From NCBI GenBank assembly GCA_963932955.1, contig CAWVRK010000008.1, forward strand, positions 1 through 64,000: DNA of 64,000 nt, in the 5' to 3' direction. The notes under the pieces were generated by a model, which saw nothing but the letters and a program-made list of their open reading frames with translations, had not been told where the DNA came from and did no database searches. This stretch comes from Flavicella sp963932955. GTDB taxonomy: Bacteria; Bacteroidota; Bacteroidia; Flavobacteriales; Flavobacteriaceae. This document shows, piece after piece, positions 42,283-51,188 of the stretch. Each line of letters starts with the position of its first letter. The first letter of the stretch is position 1. Made by a program: the position numbers and the translations under genes.

Positions 42283-43497
42283 ATGCTAGACATTCAAAAA
42301 ATAAGAGCGGACTTCCCCATATTGCAAGAGCAGGTACACGGCAAACCATTGGTGTATTTTGACAATGCAGCTACTAATCAAACACCGCAAGTCGTCATCG
42401 ACACTATTGTCGATTACTATTCTCGATACAATGCCAACATCCACCGCGGGGTTCACACCTTGAGCCAAGTTGCGACCGATGCCTATGAACAGGCACGTAT
42501 CAAATTGCAAAAACATTTCAATGCGAAAGAACCGTATGAAATGATTTTTACTGCGGGTACCACCCACGCCATCAACATCGTTGCGATGGGATTTTCAACG
42601 CTTCTCAAAAAAGGAGACGAGGTTCTCGTCTCTGCTTTGGAACACCATTCCAACATTGTCCCATGGCAGATGCTGTGTGAGCGGACAGGAGCCTTGCTAA
42701 AAGTAATTCCTATGAATGCGCAAGGAGAATTGTTGATGGACGCCTATGCGTCCTTGCTCAGTTCAAAGACCAAACTGGTTTTTGTGAATCATATCTCCAA
42801 TGCTTTGGGGACCATCAATCCCATTGAGGAAATCATTGAAAAAGCACACGCCACAGGTGCTGCCGTTTTGATAGACGGCGCCCAAGCATGTCCACATATC
42901 AAGCCAGATGTACAAGCTTTGGACGCTGATTTTTACGTGGCCTCTGCACATAAAATTTGCGGACCAACGGGGGTTGGAATTTTGTACGGAAAAGAAGCCT
43001 GGTTGCAGCAGCTCCCGCCCTATCAAGGAGGGGGTGAGATGATTGAAACAGTGACTTTTGAAAAAACGACGTATGCAGGTTTGCCTCATAAATTTGAAGC
43101 AGGAACGCCCAACATTGCAGGAGGTATTGCCACGGGAGCTGCCGTCGATTATATGAACAGCATTGGTTTGGAAAATATTGCGGCCTACGAACAAGAGTTG
43201 TTGGTATACGGCACCGAAAAATTGTCTGAAATCGAAGGATTGCGCATTTATGGAACGGCAGCCAAGAAAGCGGCGGTTATTTCTTTCAATCTAGAAGGCA
43301 TCCACCCCTACGACGTGGGAAGTATTTTGGACAAATTGGGCGTTGCCGTTCGAACCGGACACCATTGTACACAGCCGATTATGGACTTTTACCAAATTCC
43401 TGGAACGGTGCGGGCTTCTTTTGCCTTTTACAATACCAAAGAGGAGATCGATGTATTGGTCGCTGCTGTAAAAAAAGCACAAAAGATGTTGTTATAG
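42283..43497 (+). CDS. sufS: Cysteine desulfurase, SufS type
   Basis: PLP-dependent enzyme that removes sulfur from cysteine for Fe-S cluster assembly, 404 aa. The PLP lysine is K224 in SAHKICGPTG, the persulfide cysteine is C362 in RTGHHCTQP, and the group II (SufS/CsdA) RxGHHC motif is present. The N-terminus FDNAATNQTP matches the family. The gene lies 6 bases after metG, and no sufBCD genes are in the window; in many Bacteroidota sufS sits with sufBCD, so this copy is separated or extra. A hairpin follows at 43526. Confidence 0.93.
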   Translation: MLDIQKIRADFPILQEQVHGKPLVYFDNAATNQTPQVVIDTIVDYYSRYNANIHRGVHTLSQVATDAYEQARIKLQKHFNAKEPYEMIFTAGTTHAINIVAMGFSTLLKKGDEVLVSALEHHSNIVPWQMLCERTGALLKVIPMNAQGELLMDAYASLLSSKTKLVFVNHISNALGTINPIEEIIEKAHATGAAVLIDGAQACPHIKPDVQALDADFYVASAHKICGPTGVGILYGKEAWLQQLPPYQGGGEMIETVTFEKTTYAGLPHKFEAGTPNIAGGIATGAAVDYMNSIGLENIAAYEQELLVYGTEKLSEIEGLRIYGTAAKKAAVISFNLEGIHPYDVGSILDKLGVAVRTGHHCTQPIMDFYQIPGTVRASFAFYNTKEEIDVLVAAVKKAQKMLL

Positions 43498-43525
43498 TTT
43501 ATTCATTATAGCGCATTCAAAAAAA

Positions 43526-43557
43526 GAAAACGCCTAAAAATTAATTTAGACGTTTTC
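43526..43557 (+). terminator. Probable terminator of metG-sufS
   Basis: Imperfect 13-bp hairpin (arms 43526-43538 and 43545-43557, one C/A mismatch, loop AATTAA). The T tract is short, so confidence is moderate. Confidence 0.55.
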
Positions 43558-43581
43558 AAAGTAAAAAACTACAGGTAAAGA

Positions 43582-43641
43582 TTAATCTTCTAATGTTATT
43601 GTAACGGGATCACTTGTTACAGAGTCGGCACCATCACTTAA
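43582..43641 (-). pseudogene. Remnant of a secreted or surface protein C-terminus
   Basis: On the minus strand, an open stretch reads LSDGADSVTSDPVTITLED then stop. It resembles the end of an Ig-like or surface repeat domain. A stop codon lies a few codons upstream and no start exists. It is next to the substrate-binding lipoprotein gene. Confidence 0.4.
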
Positions 43642-43695
43642 GGGTAATTAATCAAACGGAAATAATGAAGTAAAATGAATTACAGTGCAGTACTT

Positions 43696-44835
43696 TTACT
43701 CAACGGGGACAAAAGAATTGGTGTCTCCATCAAAAACAACTAGAGAATAGCTTAGGTTCACTTCACCGTTTTCATCGAAAGACAAGGTGCCGGATAGCCC
43801 ATCATACTCTTGGATGGCGTAAATAGCATCTCGAATCGCCTTGGTGTTGGTTTCATCACCTACCTCTTGCAATACCTGTTTGAGTATATTATTTCTATCC
43901 ACGGTTGTTGCCGCGTAGCTATATAGTTTAAGTTCTTCACCATATTCGAATTCGAATTTGGCAATAAAATCATCAAGTGATTGACTTGATGGAGGAATGA
44001 AATTGGCACTCACACAATTCCAAGCTTCGTATTGCTCTTTGTAATCACTCGTGATCAATTCGTCAAGTGCAAGTATTTCATTTCCAAAAACGTCTTTGTT
44101 CCATCCTGCAGCATCCAATGCTTCTGCCATGAGTCTGATCTTGGCAGTTGTTTGTGGCATGAGTAATATGGCATCTACATTTAACTCCTGAATTTCCGCT
44201 ACCATAGTGGTGAAATCAGTTAGGGAGCTTGGGAAACTTTTATTTTCGGCGCTTCCAGAATAGGTTTTTAGAAAACCTGCCGTTATGCCTTGAGCATATT
44301 CAGTCTGTTCGGTAAGAATACCGATATTGGAGAAATTAGCATTGGCATAATGGCTAAGCACTGTTCCTGAAGTCTCGTCGGATGGAAACACACGAAACAC
44401 AAAATCACCAGAGTTTTTGATTTGCGTGTTTGAGGATGAGGAGGTAAAAAGAATCACCTCATTCTCTTCGGCAGGACCAGCAGCAGCTAGCGTAGATCCT
44501 GAGCAGGAATCCCCAAAAATTATCCTGACGCCATTGTCAATCAGCTCCTGAGCTTTCGTTTTGGCCAGTGCAGGGTCACATTTGGTGTCATGCCATATAA
44601 CATCTACTTGCCGGCCGTTGATGCCGCCGTTGGCGTTGATTTCGTCGAAAATGAGGTCTGTAACTAATTTATCCATTCTCCCGTATAAAGCGGCATCTCC
44701 AGATAGGGGTGCAATACCTCCAATTAGGATGTCTTTGTTTATAGGAGTGTCGTCAGAATCCTCAGAACAAGCAGGAATTAATGAGCTAATGCAAACGAAT
44801 AAGTACAGAAGTTTAGCCTTTTTTGAAAACAGCAT
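43696..44835 (-). CDS. Branched-chain amino-acid-type substrate-binding lipoprotein
   Basis: Periplasmic ligand-binding protein of the Peripla_BP_6 (LivJ/LivK-like) class, 379 aa. A lipoprotein signal ends LIPAC (Cys23). The typical core follows: ILIGGIAPLSGDAALYGRM, FDEINANGGINGRQVDVIWHDTKCDPALA split across two lines of the fold, VRIIFGDSCSGSTLAAAGPA, VILFTSSSSNTQIKNSGDFV and FRVFPSDETSGTVL. No permease or ATPase genes are nearby, so it is an orphan; it may serve a distant transporter or act as a sensor. Coding remnants lie on both sides. Confidence 0.85.
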   Translation of the reverse strand: MLFSKKAKLLYLFVCISSLIPACSEDSDDTPINKDILIGGIAPLSGDAALYGRMDKLVTDLIFDEINANGGINGRQVDVIWHDTKCDPALAKTKAQELIDNGVRIIFGDSCSGSTLAAAGPAEENEVILFTSSSSNTQIKNSGDFVFRVFPSDETSGTVLSHYANANFSNIGILTEQTEYAQGITAGFLKTYSGSAENKSFPSSLTDFTTMVAEIQELNVDAILLMPQTTAKIRLMAEALDAAGWNKDVFGNEILALDELITSDYKEQYEAWNCVSANFIPPSSQSLDDFIAKFEFEYGEELKLYSYAATTVDRNNILKQVLQEVGDETNTKAIRDAIYAIQEYDGLSGTLSFDENGEVNLSYSLVVFDGDTNSFVPVE

Positions 44836-44971
44836 ACGTTTATTTTTTGTTAGAATTAATTTTAAATGTTGTGTGGGGATTATGAAGTTATTAAGATTCT
44901 ATTATATAAACAAATATTTATATACAAACAAAGTTGCTTAGACAGTAGTTGGTTTGAAAACACTAGGGGTT

Positions 44972-45112
44972 TTAGAGTTGAAAACAACCCTTGAATTGGG
45001 TGCTTTTTTTCCTTTCAAAACTTTCTTGAATAGTGGAGTCGATGGAGAGAAGCAAAGAACTATTTAGACTGACAAGGCCATAGCCAATTAAAATGGCAGG
45101 GATGAGAAAGAA
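44972..45112 (-). pseudogene. Remnant of a membrane-protein C-terminus
   Basis: Minus-strand open stretch of 46 codons without a start: FFLIPAILIGYGLVSLNSS, then LLLSIDSTIQESFERKKSTQ, then FKGCFQL and stop. It begins with a transmembrane-like segment and ends in a soluble tail. A stop codon immediately precedes it. No family was recognised. It lies in the 470-base gap upstream of the binding-protein gene, where no other gene is visible. Confidence 0.35.
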
Positions 45113-45306
45113 TTAGAAATTGAATTTTTTATGTGTCAATGAGTTAACAGAGGTTTTTTTGTGCATTTAGGGTTAAGAAGCATCAAAGGAACAGCAGGGC
45201 AATTTTAGACTTTAAGATTTATTTTTTCTAAAAAAGTTGTTTTTATTCTATAAGGAAAAATTAATGAATAGTCATCTCAGAAAAATACCAAAAGATGGCT
45301 GTGCCA

Positions 45307-45942
45307 TCATTTTCTTCCAAAGTCTGCGGGAATTTCTCCCCATGCTTTGGTTTCCCACTTTAGGACGGGGTTTTTATAGGTGTTTTCTTTGAGCCATTTT
45401 TCGGCCCTGCGCACCATTTCAAACAAGAGCTTTGTGTCTTGGTTTTGTAGGAGTTTGGTTTTGCACTTTCTTTGACGCACCCATGAGATGGCAATTCTAG
45501 AATCAGAATAGATTGGTAATAGTGGCTGTTTTTTAGTTTGCAACCAAGCAAGCCCATGTACGAGGGCTAGAAATTCACCAACATTGTTGGTTCCTGATTT
45601 GTAAGGACCCTGAATAAATAACTGAGTAGCGGTGCTTGTTGCAACGCCTCGGTACTCCATCAGTCCAGGGTTTCCACTACAAGCAGCATCTACAGCAATG
45701 CTGTTAAGAATGGGTTTTCCGTAAGCTTTTTTTTCTTCGGCAGACAACTCTTTTTTCTTTGTACTGATGCCTTTGTATTCCTCATAGGTTCCTCGGAAGG
45801 CCTTTTCAGCCATATCTTTGTCGGCAAAGGACTTGTATTGCGCACCAGGATGTCCATCAATATTTTTCTTACAAGTTGCCCAAGAAGTAAAAACACCGGT
45901 TTTGATTCCTTTCCAGACAACATAGTATTTTTTTTTGGCCAT
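45307..45942 (-). CDS. rnhA: Ribonuclease H with viroplasmin-like N-terminal domain
   Basis: Protein of 211 aa with an N-terminal Caulimovirus viroplasmin-like RNA/DNA-hybrid binding domain (YYVVWKGIKTGVFTSWATCK ... QYKSFADKDMAEKAF) and a C-terminal RNase H domain. The acidic active site is visible: SIAVDAACSGNPG (Asp), NNVGEFLALVHGLAWL (Glu), IYSDSRIAISW (Asp), and IPADFG (terminal Asp). It hydrolyses RNA in RNA-DNA hybrids. This two-domain form is common in Bacteroidota. Confidence 0.9.
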   Translation of the reverse strand: MAKKKYYVVWKGIKTGVFTSWATCKKNIDGHPGAQYKSFADKDMAEKAFRGTYEEYKGISTKKKELSAEEKKAYGKPILNSIAVDAACSGNPGLMEYRGVATSTATQLFIQGPYKSGTNNVGEFLALVHGLAWLQTKKQPLLPIYSDSRIAISWVRQRKCKTKLLQNQDTKLLFEMVRRAEKWLKENTYKNPVLKWETKAWGEIPADFGRK

Positions 45943-45988
45943 GGGATTGTTTGCAGTTTGATGAGAAAGTCTTCTTCAAGAGGACGCC

Positions 45989-46549
45989 TTAGGTCAGTGT
46001 TTTTTCGATTACTTGAGGGAAATGAGTCCTTTCCAGCTTGTGAATGTTTGCAGCGATGTCTTCCGGACTGTCTGTTTTTGAGACAGGTGTTTTGGCCTGA
46101 AAGAGAATGGCTCCCTCGTCGTAGTTTTCGTTGATATAGTGAATGGTGATTCCGGTTTCGCTCTCCCCCATGTCTTTTACCGCTTTGTGTACGGACATTC
46201 CATACATGCCCTTGCCACCAAATTTTGGCAACAAAGCAGGGTGAATGTTGATGATTTTATTTGGGTAAGCAGCGAGCATGTTTCCGGGGATTTTCAATAA
46301 AAACCCCGCAAGAATGATGAAATCTGCACGAGATTGTAAGTATTTGACAACTGTTTCTTCTTCTAAAAAGGCTTGTTTTGAAAAAGCACGGTGTTCGATG
46401 TGAAGTTTTTCGGCTTTTTCTAAAACCTTAGCTTTTTTGCGGTTGCTGACAACGCAGGCAACTTGGATCTTCGGATGTCGGTCGAAATACCGGATGATAT
46501 TTTCGGCGTTGGAGCCTGTTCCTGAAGCGAGAATGGCAAGTTTAATCAT
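45989..46549 (-). CDS. purN: Phosphoribosylglycinamide formyltransferase
   Basis: Folate-dependent purine synthesis enzyme that formylates GAR to FGAR, 186 aa. Family motifs are ILASGTGSNAENII (phosphate-binding, residues 6-19), VVSNRKKAKVL, ILAGFLLKIP, INIHPALLPKFGGKGMYG (catalytic Asn/His region), HKAVKDMGESETGITIHYIN and DEGAILFQ. It is transcribed divergently from acpP, a classical purN-acpP-fabF gene order in Bacteroidota. Confidence 0.95.
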   Translation of the reverse strand: MIKLAILASGTGSNAENIIRYFDRHPKIQVACVVSNRKKAKVLEKAEKLHIEHRAFSKQAFLEEETVVKYLQSRADFIILAGFLLKIPGNMLAAYPNKIINIHPALLPKFGGKGMYGMSVHKAVKDMGESETGITIHYINENYDEGAILFQAKTPVSKTDSPEDIAANIHKLERTHFPQVIEKTLT

Positions 46550-46688
46550 GGTTTTTGTTGGGATTGCTGCCGCAAAAGAACGATTAAATTATTTATTTTT
46601 GTCCAAGATAGTTAAAAAATTAAACATATTTTTTTGGGGCTTTGGCACACATTTTTTTGTGAAACCCCTTTTTTAAATGAAAGTTTAT

Positions 46689-46696
46689 TATTTTTG
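46689..46696 (+). promoter_or_regulatory. acpP promoter -7 element
   Basis: TATTTTTG (TAnnTTTG), 29 bases upstream of the acpP ATG. Confidence 0.55.
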
Positions 46697-46725
46697 CATC
46701 GATTTTAAATTTAAAATAAAAAATT

Positions 46726-46962
46726 ATGTCAGACATTGCATCAAGAGTAAAAGCAATCATCGTTGATAAATTAGGCGTTGACGAAAATGAGGTAACTACG
46801 GAAGCGAGCTTCACAAATGACCTAGGAGCCGACTCACTAGATACGGTAGAGTTGATTATGGAATTCGAAAAAGAATTTGACATTCAAATTCCGGATGATC
46901 AAGCAGAAAACATTGGAACTGTAGGTCAGGCAATTAGCTATATTGAAGAAGCAAAAAAGTAA
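46726..46962 (+). CDS. acpP: Acyl carrier protein
   Basis: Small acidic carrier that holds growing fatty acids on a 4'-phosphopantetheine arm, 78 aa. The attachment site is S37 in LGADSLDTVEL. Helices and length are typical. It is followed 6 bases later by fabF, the usual order; the rnc start overlaps fabF, so acpP-fabF-rnc form one operon. Confidence 0.97.
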   Translation: MSDIASRVKAIIVDKLGVDENEVTTEASFTNDLGADSLDTVELIMEFEKEFDIQIPDDQAENIGTVGQAISYIEEAKK

Positions 46963-46968
46963 CCCTTT

Positions 46969-48231
46969 ATGGAATTAAAGCGAGTCGTAATTACTGGACT
47001 TGGTGCATTGACACCAATTGGTAACAATATTGAAGAATATTGGAATGGTTTGATCAATGGTGTCAGCGGAGCTGCGCCCATTACCCATTTCGATGCTGCC
47101 AAGTTCAAAACTCGTTTTGCCTGTGAAGTGAAAAATTTCGATGTCAATCAATTCATCAACAGAAAAGAGGCCCGAAAGATGGATAAGTTTACGCAGTATG
47201 CGATGGTCGCATCTGACGAAGCGATCTTGGATTCTGGTTTGGATTTGGACGCGATTGACAAAGATCGAGTAGGGGTTATCTGGGGAGCAGGAATCGGAGG
47301 GATTGAGACCTTTCAACAACAGGTCTTAGATTTTGGAGCCGGAGATGGAACACCAAAATTCAACCCTTTCTTTATTCCTAAAATGATTGCCGACATTGCA
47401 CCGGGAATGATTTCTATCAAATACGGATTTAGAGGACCCAATTTCACAACAGTATCTGCGTGTGCTTCTTCAGCAAACGCCTTGATTGATTCGTTGAATT
47501 ACATTCGACTCGGCTATGCCGATGTGATTGTTTCAGGAGGATCTGAAGCTGCCGTTGTAGAAGCAGGAGTGGGAGGATTCAATGCGTTGCATGCACTTTC
47601 TACACGAAATGAAGACCCCAAAACAGCATCCAGACCTTTTGACAAAGACCGAGATGGTTTTGTTTTAGGAGAAGGTGCGGGCGCCCTTATTATAGAAGAA
47701 TACGAACATGCAAAAGCACGAGGTGCTACAATCTATGCAGAATTGGCAGGTGCAGGACTTTCTGCTGATGCCCATCACATTACAGCACCACATCCGGAAG
47801 GACTGGGCGCCAAAAACGTGATGTTGAACTGTTTGAAAGATGCAGGTTTGAAAATTGAAGACGTCGATGCCATTAATGTGCATGGAACTTCGACACCACT
47901 TGGAGATGTTGCAGAAACCAAAGCCATCAAAGAAGTCTTTGGAGAGCACGCTTACAAGATCAATGTAAATTCTACCAAATCGATGACCGGTCACCTTTTG
48001 GGTGCGGCGGGAGCAATTGAAGCCATCGCCTCCGTATTGGCAATGAAGCATGGAATTGTGCCTCCGACGATCAACCATCAGACTCCTGACGAACGCATCG
48101 ATAGCAAACTAAACCTGACCTTAAATAAGGCTCAAAAAAGAGACATCAAAGTCGCAATGAGCAACACTTTTGGTTTTGGAGGGCACAATGCTTGTGTCTT
48201 GATCAAAAAAATTGACGAAACAATCTTTTGA
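46969..48231 (+). CDS. fabF: 3-oxoacyl-ACP synthase II
   Basis: Condensing enzyme of fatty-acid elongation (KAS II), 420 aa. The Cys-His-His catalytic triad is visible in VSACASSANAL (Cys near 167), INVHGTSTPLGD (His near 305) and SMTGHLLGAAGAIEA (His near 341). The N-terminus RVVITGLGALTPIGN and the C-terminal SNTFGFGGHNA glycine-rich loop are standard. Confidence 0.97.
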   Translation: MELKRVVITGLGALTPIGNNIEEYWNGLINGVSGAAPITHFDAAKFKTRFACEVKNFDVNQFINRKEARKMDKFTQYAMVASDEAILDSGLDLDAIDKDRVGVIWGAGIGGIETFQQQVLDFGAGDGTPKFNPFFIPKMIADIAPGMISIKYGFRGPNFTTVSACASSANALIDSLNYIRLGYADVIVSGGSEAAVVEAGVGGFNALHALSTRNEDPKTASRPFDKDRDGFVLGEGAGALIIEEYEHAKARGATIYAELAGAGLSADAHHITAPHPEGLGAKNVMLNCLKDAGLKIEDVDAINVHGTSTPLGDVAETKAIKEVFGEHAYKINVNSTKSMTGHLLGAAGAIEAIASVLAMKHGIVPPTINHQTPDERIDSKLNLTLNKAQKRDIKVAMSNTFGFGGHNACVLIKKIDETIF

Positions 48232-48977
48232 AACTCATTCGCAAAATAACACAGCTTCAAGACACTGATGACGAGCTGTTTTATGGCGAATTGAAAAAGC
48301 TGTTGGGTTTTCGTCCCAAAAATCTAAATCTTTACAAAAAAGCTTTCATCCATCGCTCTGTAAAAGTGTTGGACGAAAAGGGAATTCCAGTCAATTATGA
48401 ACGGATGGAATTTTTGGGAGATGCCATGCTTGGCGCTGTCATAGCTGCTTTTCTTTTCAAGCTATTTCCCAGGCGTGATGAGGGCTATCTCACACAAATA
48501 CGTTCCAAAATAGTCAGCAGGGCACACCTTAACAATTTGGGAAAAACCTTGAATTTGATTCGCTTTGTAAAAAGTACCGTTTCCGCCAATCGGATGGGGT
48601 CTAACATTCATGGCAATATTTTTGAGGCGTTGGTAGGCGCGATCTATCTGGACAGAGGTTATGGCTATTGCGAGCGATTTATTGAAAAAAAAGTATTGGA
48701 AGTCTATATTGACATTCCTTCTTTGGTCACCAAAATAACAAGCTACAAAGGCATGATCATTGAGTGGTGTCAAAAAACCAAAAAGAAGCTTGAATTTGAA
48801 ACGTATGAGGATTCTGGAAATCAGGCTGTCCGTCATTACAGTGTCAAACTGACCATCGGAGGAAAAGCAACTACCAAGGGGAGGGCCACTTCCAAAAAGA
48901 AAGCAGAAGAGGTCGCTTCCAAACGCATGTTTTTTATTTACAAAGAGGAAATTTCAGCGTTGTTTGATGTGGATTAA
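48228..48977 (+). CDS. rnc: Ribonuclease III
   Basis: Double-strand-specific endoribonuclease that processes rRNA precursors and some mRNAs, 249 aa. The RNase III signature is NYERMEFLGDAML (about residues 58-70) with the second acidic cluster NIFEALVGAIYLDRG. A C-terminal double-stranded RNA-binding domain covers about 160-240. The start is a TTG overlapping the fabF stop by four bases (TTGA), which gives the expected N-terminus MKLIRKITQLQ; no ATG is available. Confidence 0.95.
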   Translation: MKLIRKITQLQDTDDELFYGELKKLLGFRPKNLNLYKKAFIHRSVKVLDEKGIPVNYERMEFLGDAMLGAVIAAFLFKLFPRRDEGYLTQIRSKIVSRAHLNNLGKTLNLIRFVKSTVSANRMGSNIHGNIFEALVGAIYLDRGYGYCERFIEKKVLEVYIDIPSLVTKITSYKGMIIEWCQKTKKKLEFETYEDSGNQAVRHYSVKLTIGGKATTKGRATSKKKAEEVASKRMFFIYKEEISALFDVD

Positions 48978-49176
48978 AAGCGGGGGAATCAAGAAGCGCT
49001 TCTATGGTGTTTTTTGTTTTTAATGACATCATACTACATCGATTTCGTATATTTATTTCAAGGTTCCTAAAACTATAAGTAATTTAGCCAAAATTCTAAG
49101 TGCAATAAGACAGTACACAAAGTTTGCGCTTCGATTTTTAGCAAAGAGAGTTGGTTGAATTAACAGCACTATTTTT

Positions 49177-49662
49177 ATGCAGATACATTCTTTAGAAATA
49201 GATGATTTTGAAGACATCAATTACACGTTGTTAAGTGTTCACACCTCCTTGGAAGATTTCAAACTGGCTTATCTATTGAATCAGAAATTGAACCTTTTTT
49301 TAAGCAAGTCAAAAAGTTCCTTGGAAACAGAAAAAAATCATGAAAAATCCTTGTTTTCGGTCTATGAGTACCAGGATGACAGCCAGCTTCGCAACTGGTA
49401 TTTGATTTCAAACAAACACCAAGGCCTTTCAAAGAAACCCCTTCAAAACGATTTATTTGGAGGTATTTATGGATCAATGACAAAAACGAGTTATTTGATT
49501 CCGGAAAAGAAAAACACAGATTATTTACTAAAGATAGAAGGTGGGTTTGATTCCTATTCTGTTCGTGAAACCATTCAATCCATCAATAATATTCAACAGA
49601 TCAGCACTTCTTATTCAATAGATACTACAACCTTAAAATCAAAAGATTTTTTAATTTTTTAA
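49177..49662 (+). CDS. IPExxxVDY family protein
   Basis: Bacteroidota-specific protein of unknown function, 161 aa. The name motif appears as YLIPEKKNTDYLLKI near residues 108-122. The N-terminus has a LLSVHTSLEDFKLAYLLNQK-type helix pair. Family members are typically encoded between rnc and pyk, as here (pyk starts 2 bases after its stop), suggesting co-transcription with pyk. No catalytic motif is evident. Confidence 0.85.
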   Translation: MQIHSLEIDDFEDINYTLLSVHTSLEDFKLAYLLNQKLNLFLSKSKSSLETEKNHEKSLFSVYEYQDDSQLRNWYLISNKHQGLSKKPLQNDLFGGIYGSMTKTSYLIPEKKNTDYLLKIEGGFDSYSVRETIQSINNIQQISTSYSIDTTTLKSKDFLIF

Positions 49663-49664
49663 AT

Positions 49665-51110
49665 ATGCCAAATACAAAAAAAACAAAAATTGTAGCCACT
49701 TTAGGTCCTGCAATCAACAATAAAGAAAGCTTAAAACAATTGATGATTTCTGGAGTCAATGTATTCCGAATCAATTTTTCTCATGCAGATTATGAGGAAG
49801 TACGAAAAATTGTTAAAATCATCCGAGAGCTCAATGAAGAAATGGGGTACCACGTGGCTTGTTTGGCCGATTTGCAAGGACCCAAATTGAGGGTAGGTGT
49901 GATGTCGGAAGGAGTTGTCTTAAAGATTGACGACACTTTTGTTTTCACGACGGAAGCTCTTGAAGAAGGAACGCAAGAAAAGGCATTCATGACTTATAAA
50001 AACTTTCCAAAAGACGTGAAAGTTGGAGAACAAATCTTGGTAGACGATGGAAAACTACTTTTTGAAGTAACCGCTACAGATGGCGATTCCAATGTCACGA
50101 CAAAAGTGTTGAGAGGAGGTCCTTTAAAATCTAAAAAAGGAGTCAACTTGCCCAACACAGCGATTTCTTTGCCTGCTTTGACAGAGAAAGATATCAAAGA
50201 CGCTATTTTTGCCTTGTCACTTGATGTCGATTGGATGGCTTTGTCTTTTGTGCGGAATCCTGCAGATTTGGATGACATTCACAAATTAATCGAAGAAAAT
50301 TCAGATACATCCTTATACAGAACACGCGTTATTTCGAAAATCGAAAAGCCAGAGGCAATCGAAAACATCGATGCAATTATTGCAAACACAGATGCTTTGA
50401 TGGTTGCTCGTGGAGATTTGGGTGTTGAAATCCCTATGGCTGAAGTACCTTTGGTCCAAAAAATGTTGGTTCGAAAGGCCAAAGAAGCAAAAATTCCGGT
50501 GATTATTGCCACACAGATGATGGAAACCATGATTGACTGTCAAGTACCGACACGGGCAGAGGTAAACGACGTGGCCAATTCAATTATGGACGGTGCAGAT
50601 GCTGTAATGCTTTCGGGTGAAACTTCTGTCGGCTCTTTTCCAAATGAAGTGATCAAAAAGATGAGAGAAATTATCATGAGTGTGGAGCATTCTCCACTCA
50701 TTCAAGTGCCAAGAGTGGCGCCAAAAGTAAACGATCCAGAACGTTTTATTTCAGACAGTGTTTGTCACCAGGCAGCAGTATTGGCTGAGAACATCAATGC
50801 ACGTGTGATTTCGACACTTACCTATTCAGGATATACAGCTTTTCAAATCTCGGCATGGAGACCCAAGTCTCATATTTTTGTGTATTCCCCTAACAAAAGA
50901 GTTTTGGCTATGTTGAATTTGTTTTGGGGTGTCAAGGCAACGTATTACAACAACGAAGTTTCTACACACAAAACCATTGAACAAGTCAATGCTTTGGCAG
51001 CCAAAAGAGGGGTTCTTCAAAAAGGAGATTACATTGTGAATTTGAATTCTACTCCTGTCAAAAGAAAAGGAATGGTAAACACATTGAGAGTGACACAAGT
51101 AGACGAGTAG
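49665..51110 (+). CDS. pyk: Pyruvate kinase
   Basis: Glycolytic enzyme converting phosphoenolpyruvate and ADP to pyruvate and ATP, 481 aa. The N-terminus KTKIVATLGPA and FRINFSHA, then VISKIEKPEAIENIDAII (the catalytic lysine region) and DALMVARGDLGVEIP, IATQMMETMIDCQVPTRAEVNDVANSI (two adjacent signatures) and the MLSGETSVGSFP loop are all present. The C-terminal allosteric domain fills about residues 350-481. It is translationally close-coupled to the IPExxxVDY gene. Confidence 0.97.
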   Translation: MPNTKKTKIVATLGPAINNKESLKQLMISGVNVFRINFSHADYEEVRKIVKIIRELNEEMGYHVACLADLQGPKLRVGVMSEGVVLKIDDTFVFTTEALEEGTQEKAFMTYKNFPKDVKVGEQILVDDGKLLFEVTATDGDSNVTTKVLRGGPLKSKKGVNLPNTAISLPALTEKDIKDAIFALSLDVDWMALSFVRNPADLDDIHKLIEENSDTSLYRTRVISKIEKPEAIENIDAIIANTDALMVARGDLGVEIPMAEVPLVQKMLVRKAKEAKIPVIIATQMMETMIDCQVPTRAEVNDVANSIMDGADAVMLSGETSVGSFPNEVIKKMREIIMSVEHSPLIQVPRVAPKVNDPERFISDSVCHQAAVLAENINARVISTLTYSGYTAFQISAWRPKSHIFVYSPNKRVLAMLNLFWGVKATYYNNEVSTHKTIEQVNALAAKRGVLQKGDYIVNLNSTPVKRKGMVNTLRVTQVDE

Positions 51111-51117
51111 TTTACAA

Positions 51118-51154
51118 AGCTCTTGTAATACAGGAATTTTTAGAGCTGTTTTTT
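51118..51154 (+). terminator. Weak pyk terminator
   Basis: AGCTCT (51118-51123) pairs with AGAGCT (51142-51147) around an 18-base loop, followed by GTTTTTTG. With only six pairs and a long loop, read-through into the next gene is plausible. Confidence 0.35.
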
Positions 51155-51188
51155 GCTGCTTTTCTTTTAGGGCTAGAGATTGCCACAA

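Noticed and set aside
48992..49003. Perfect 12-bp palindrome AGAAGCGCTTCT after rnc
   Set aside because: No loop and no immediate T tract, so it cannot be called a terminator; no known operator match.
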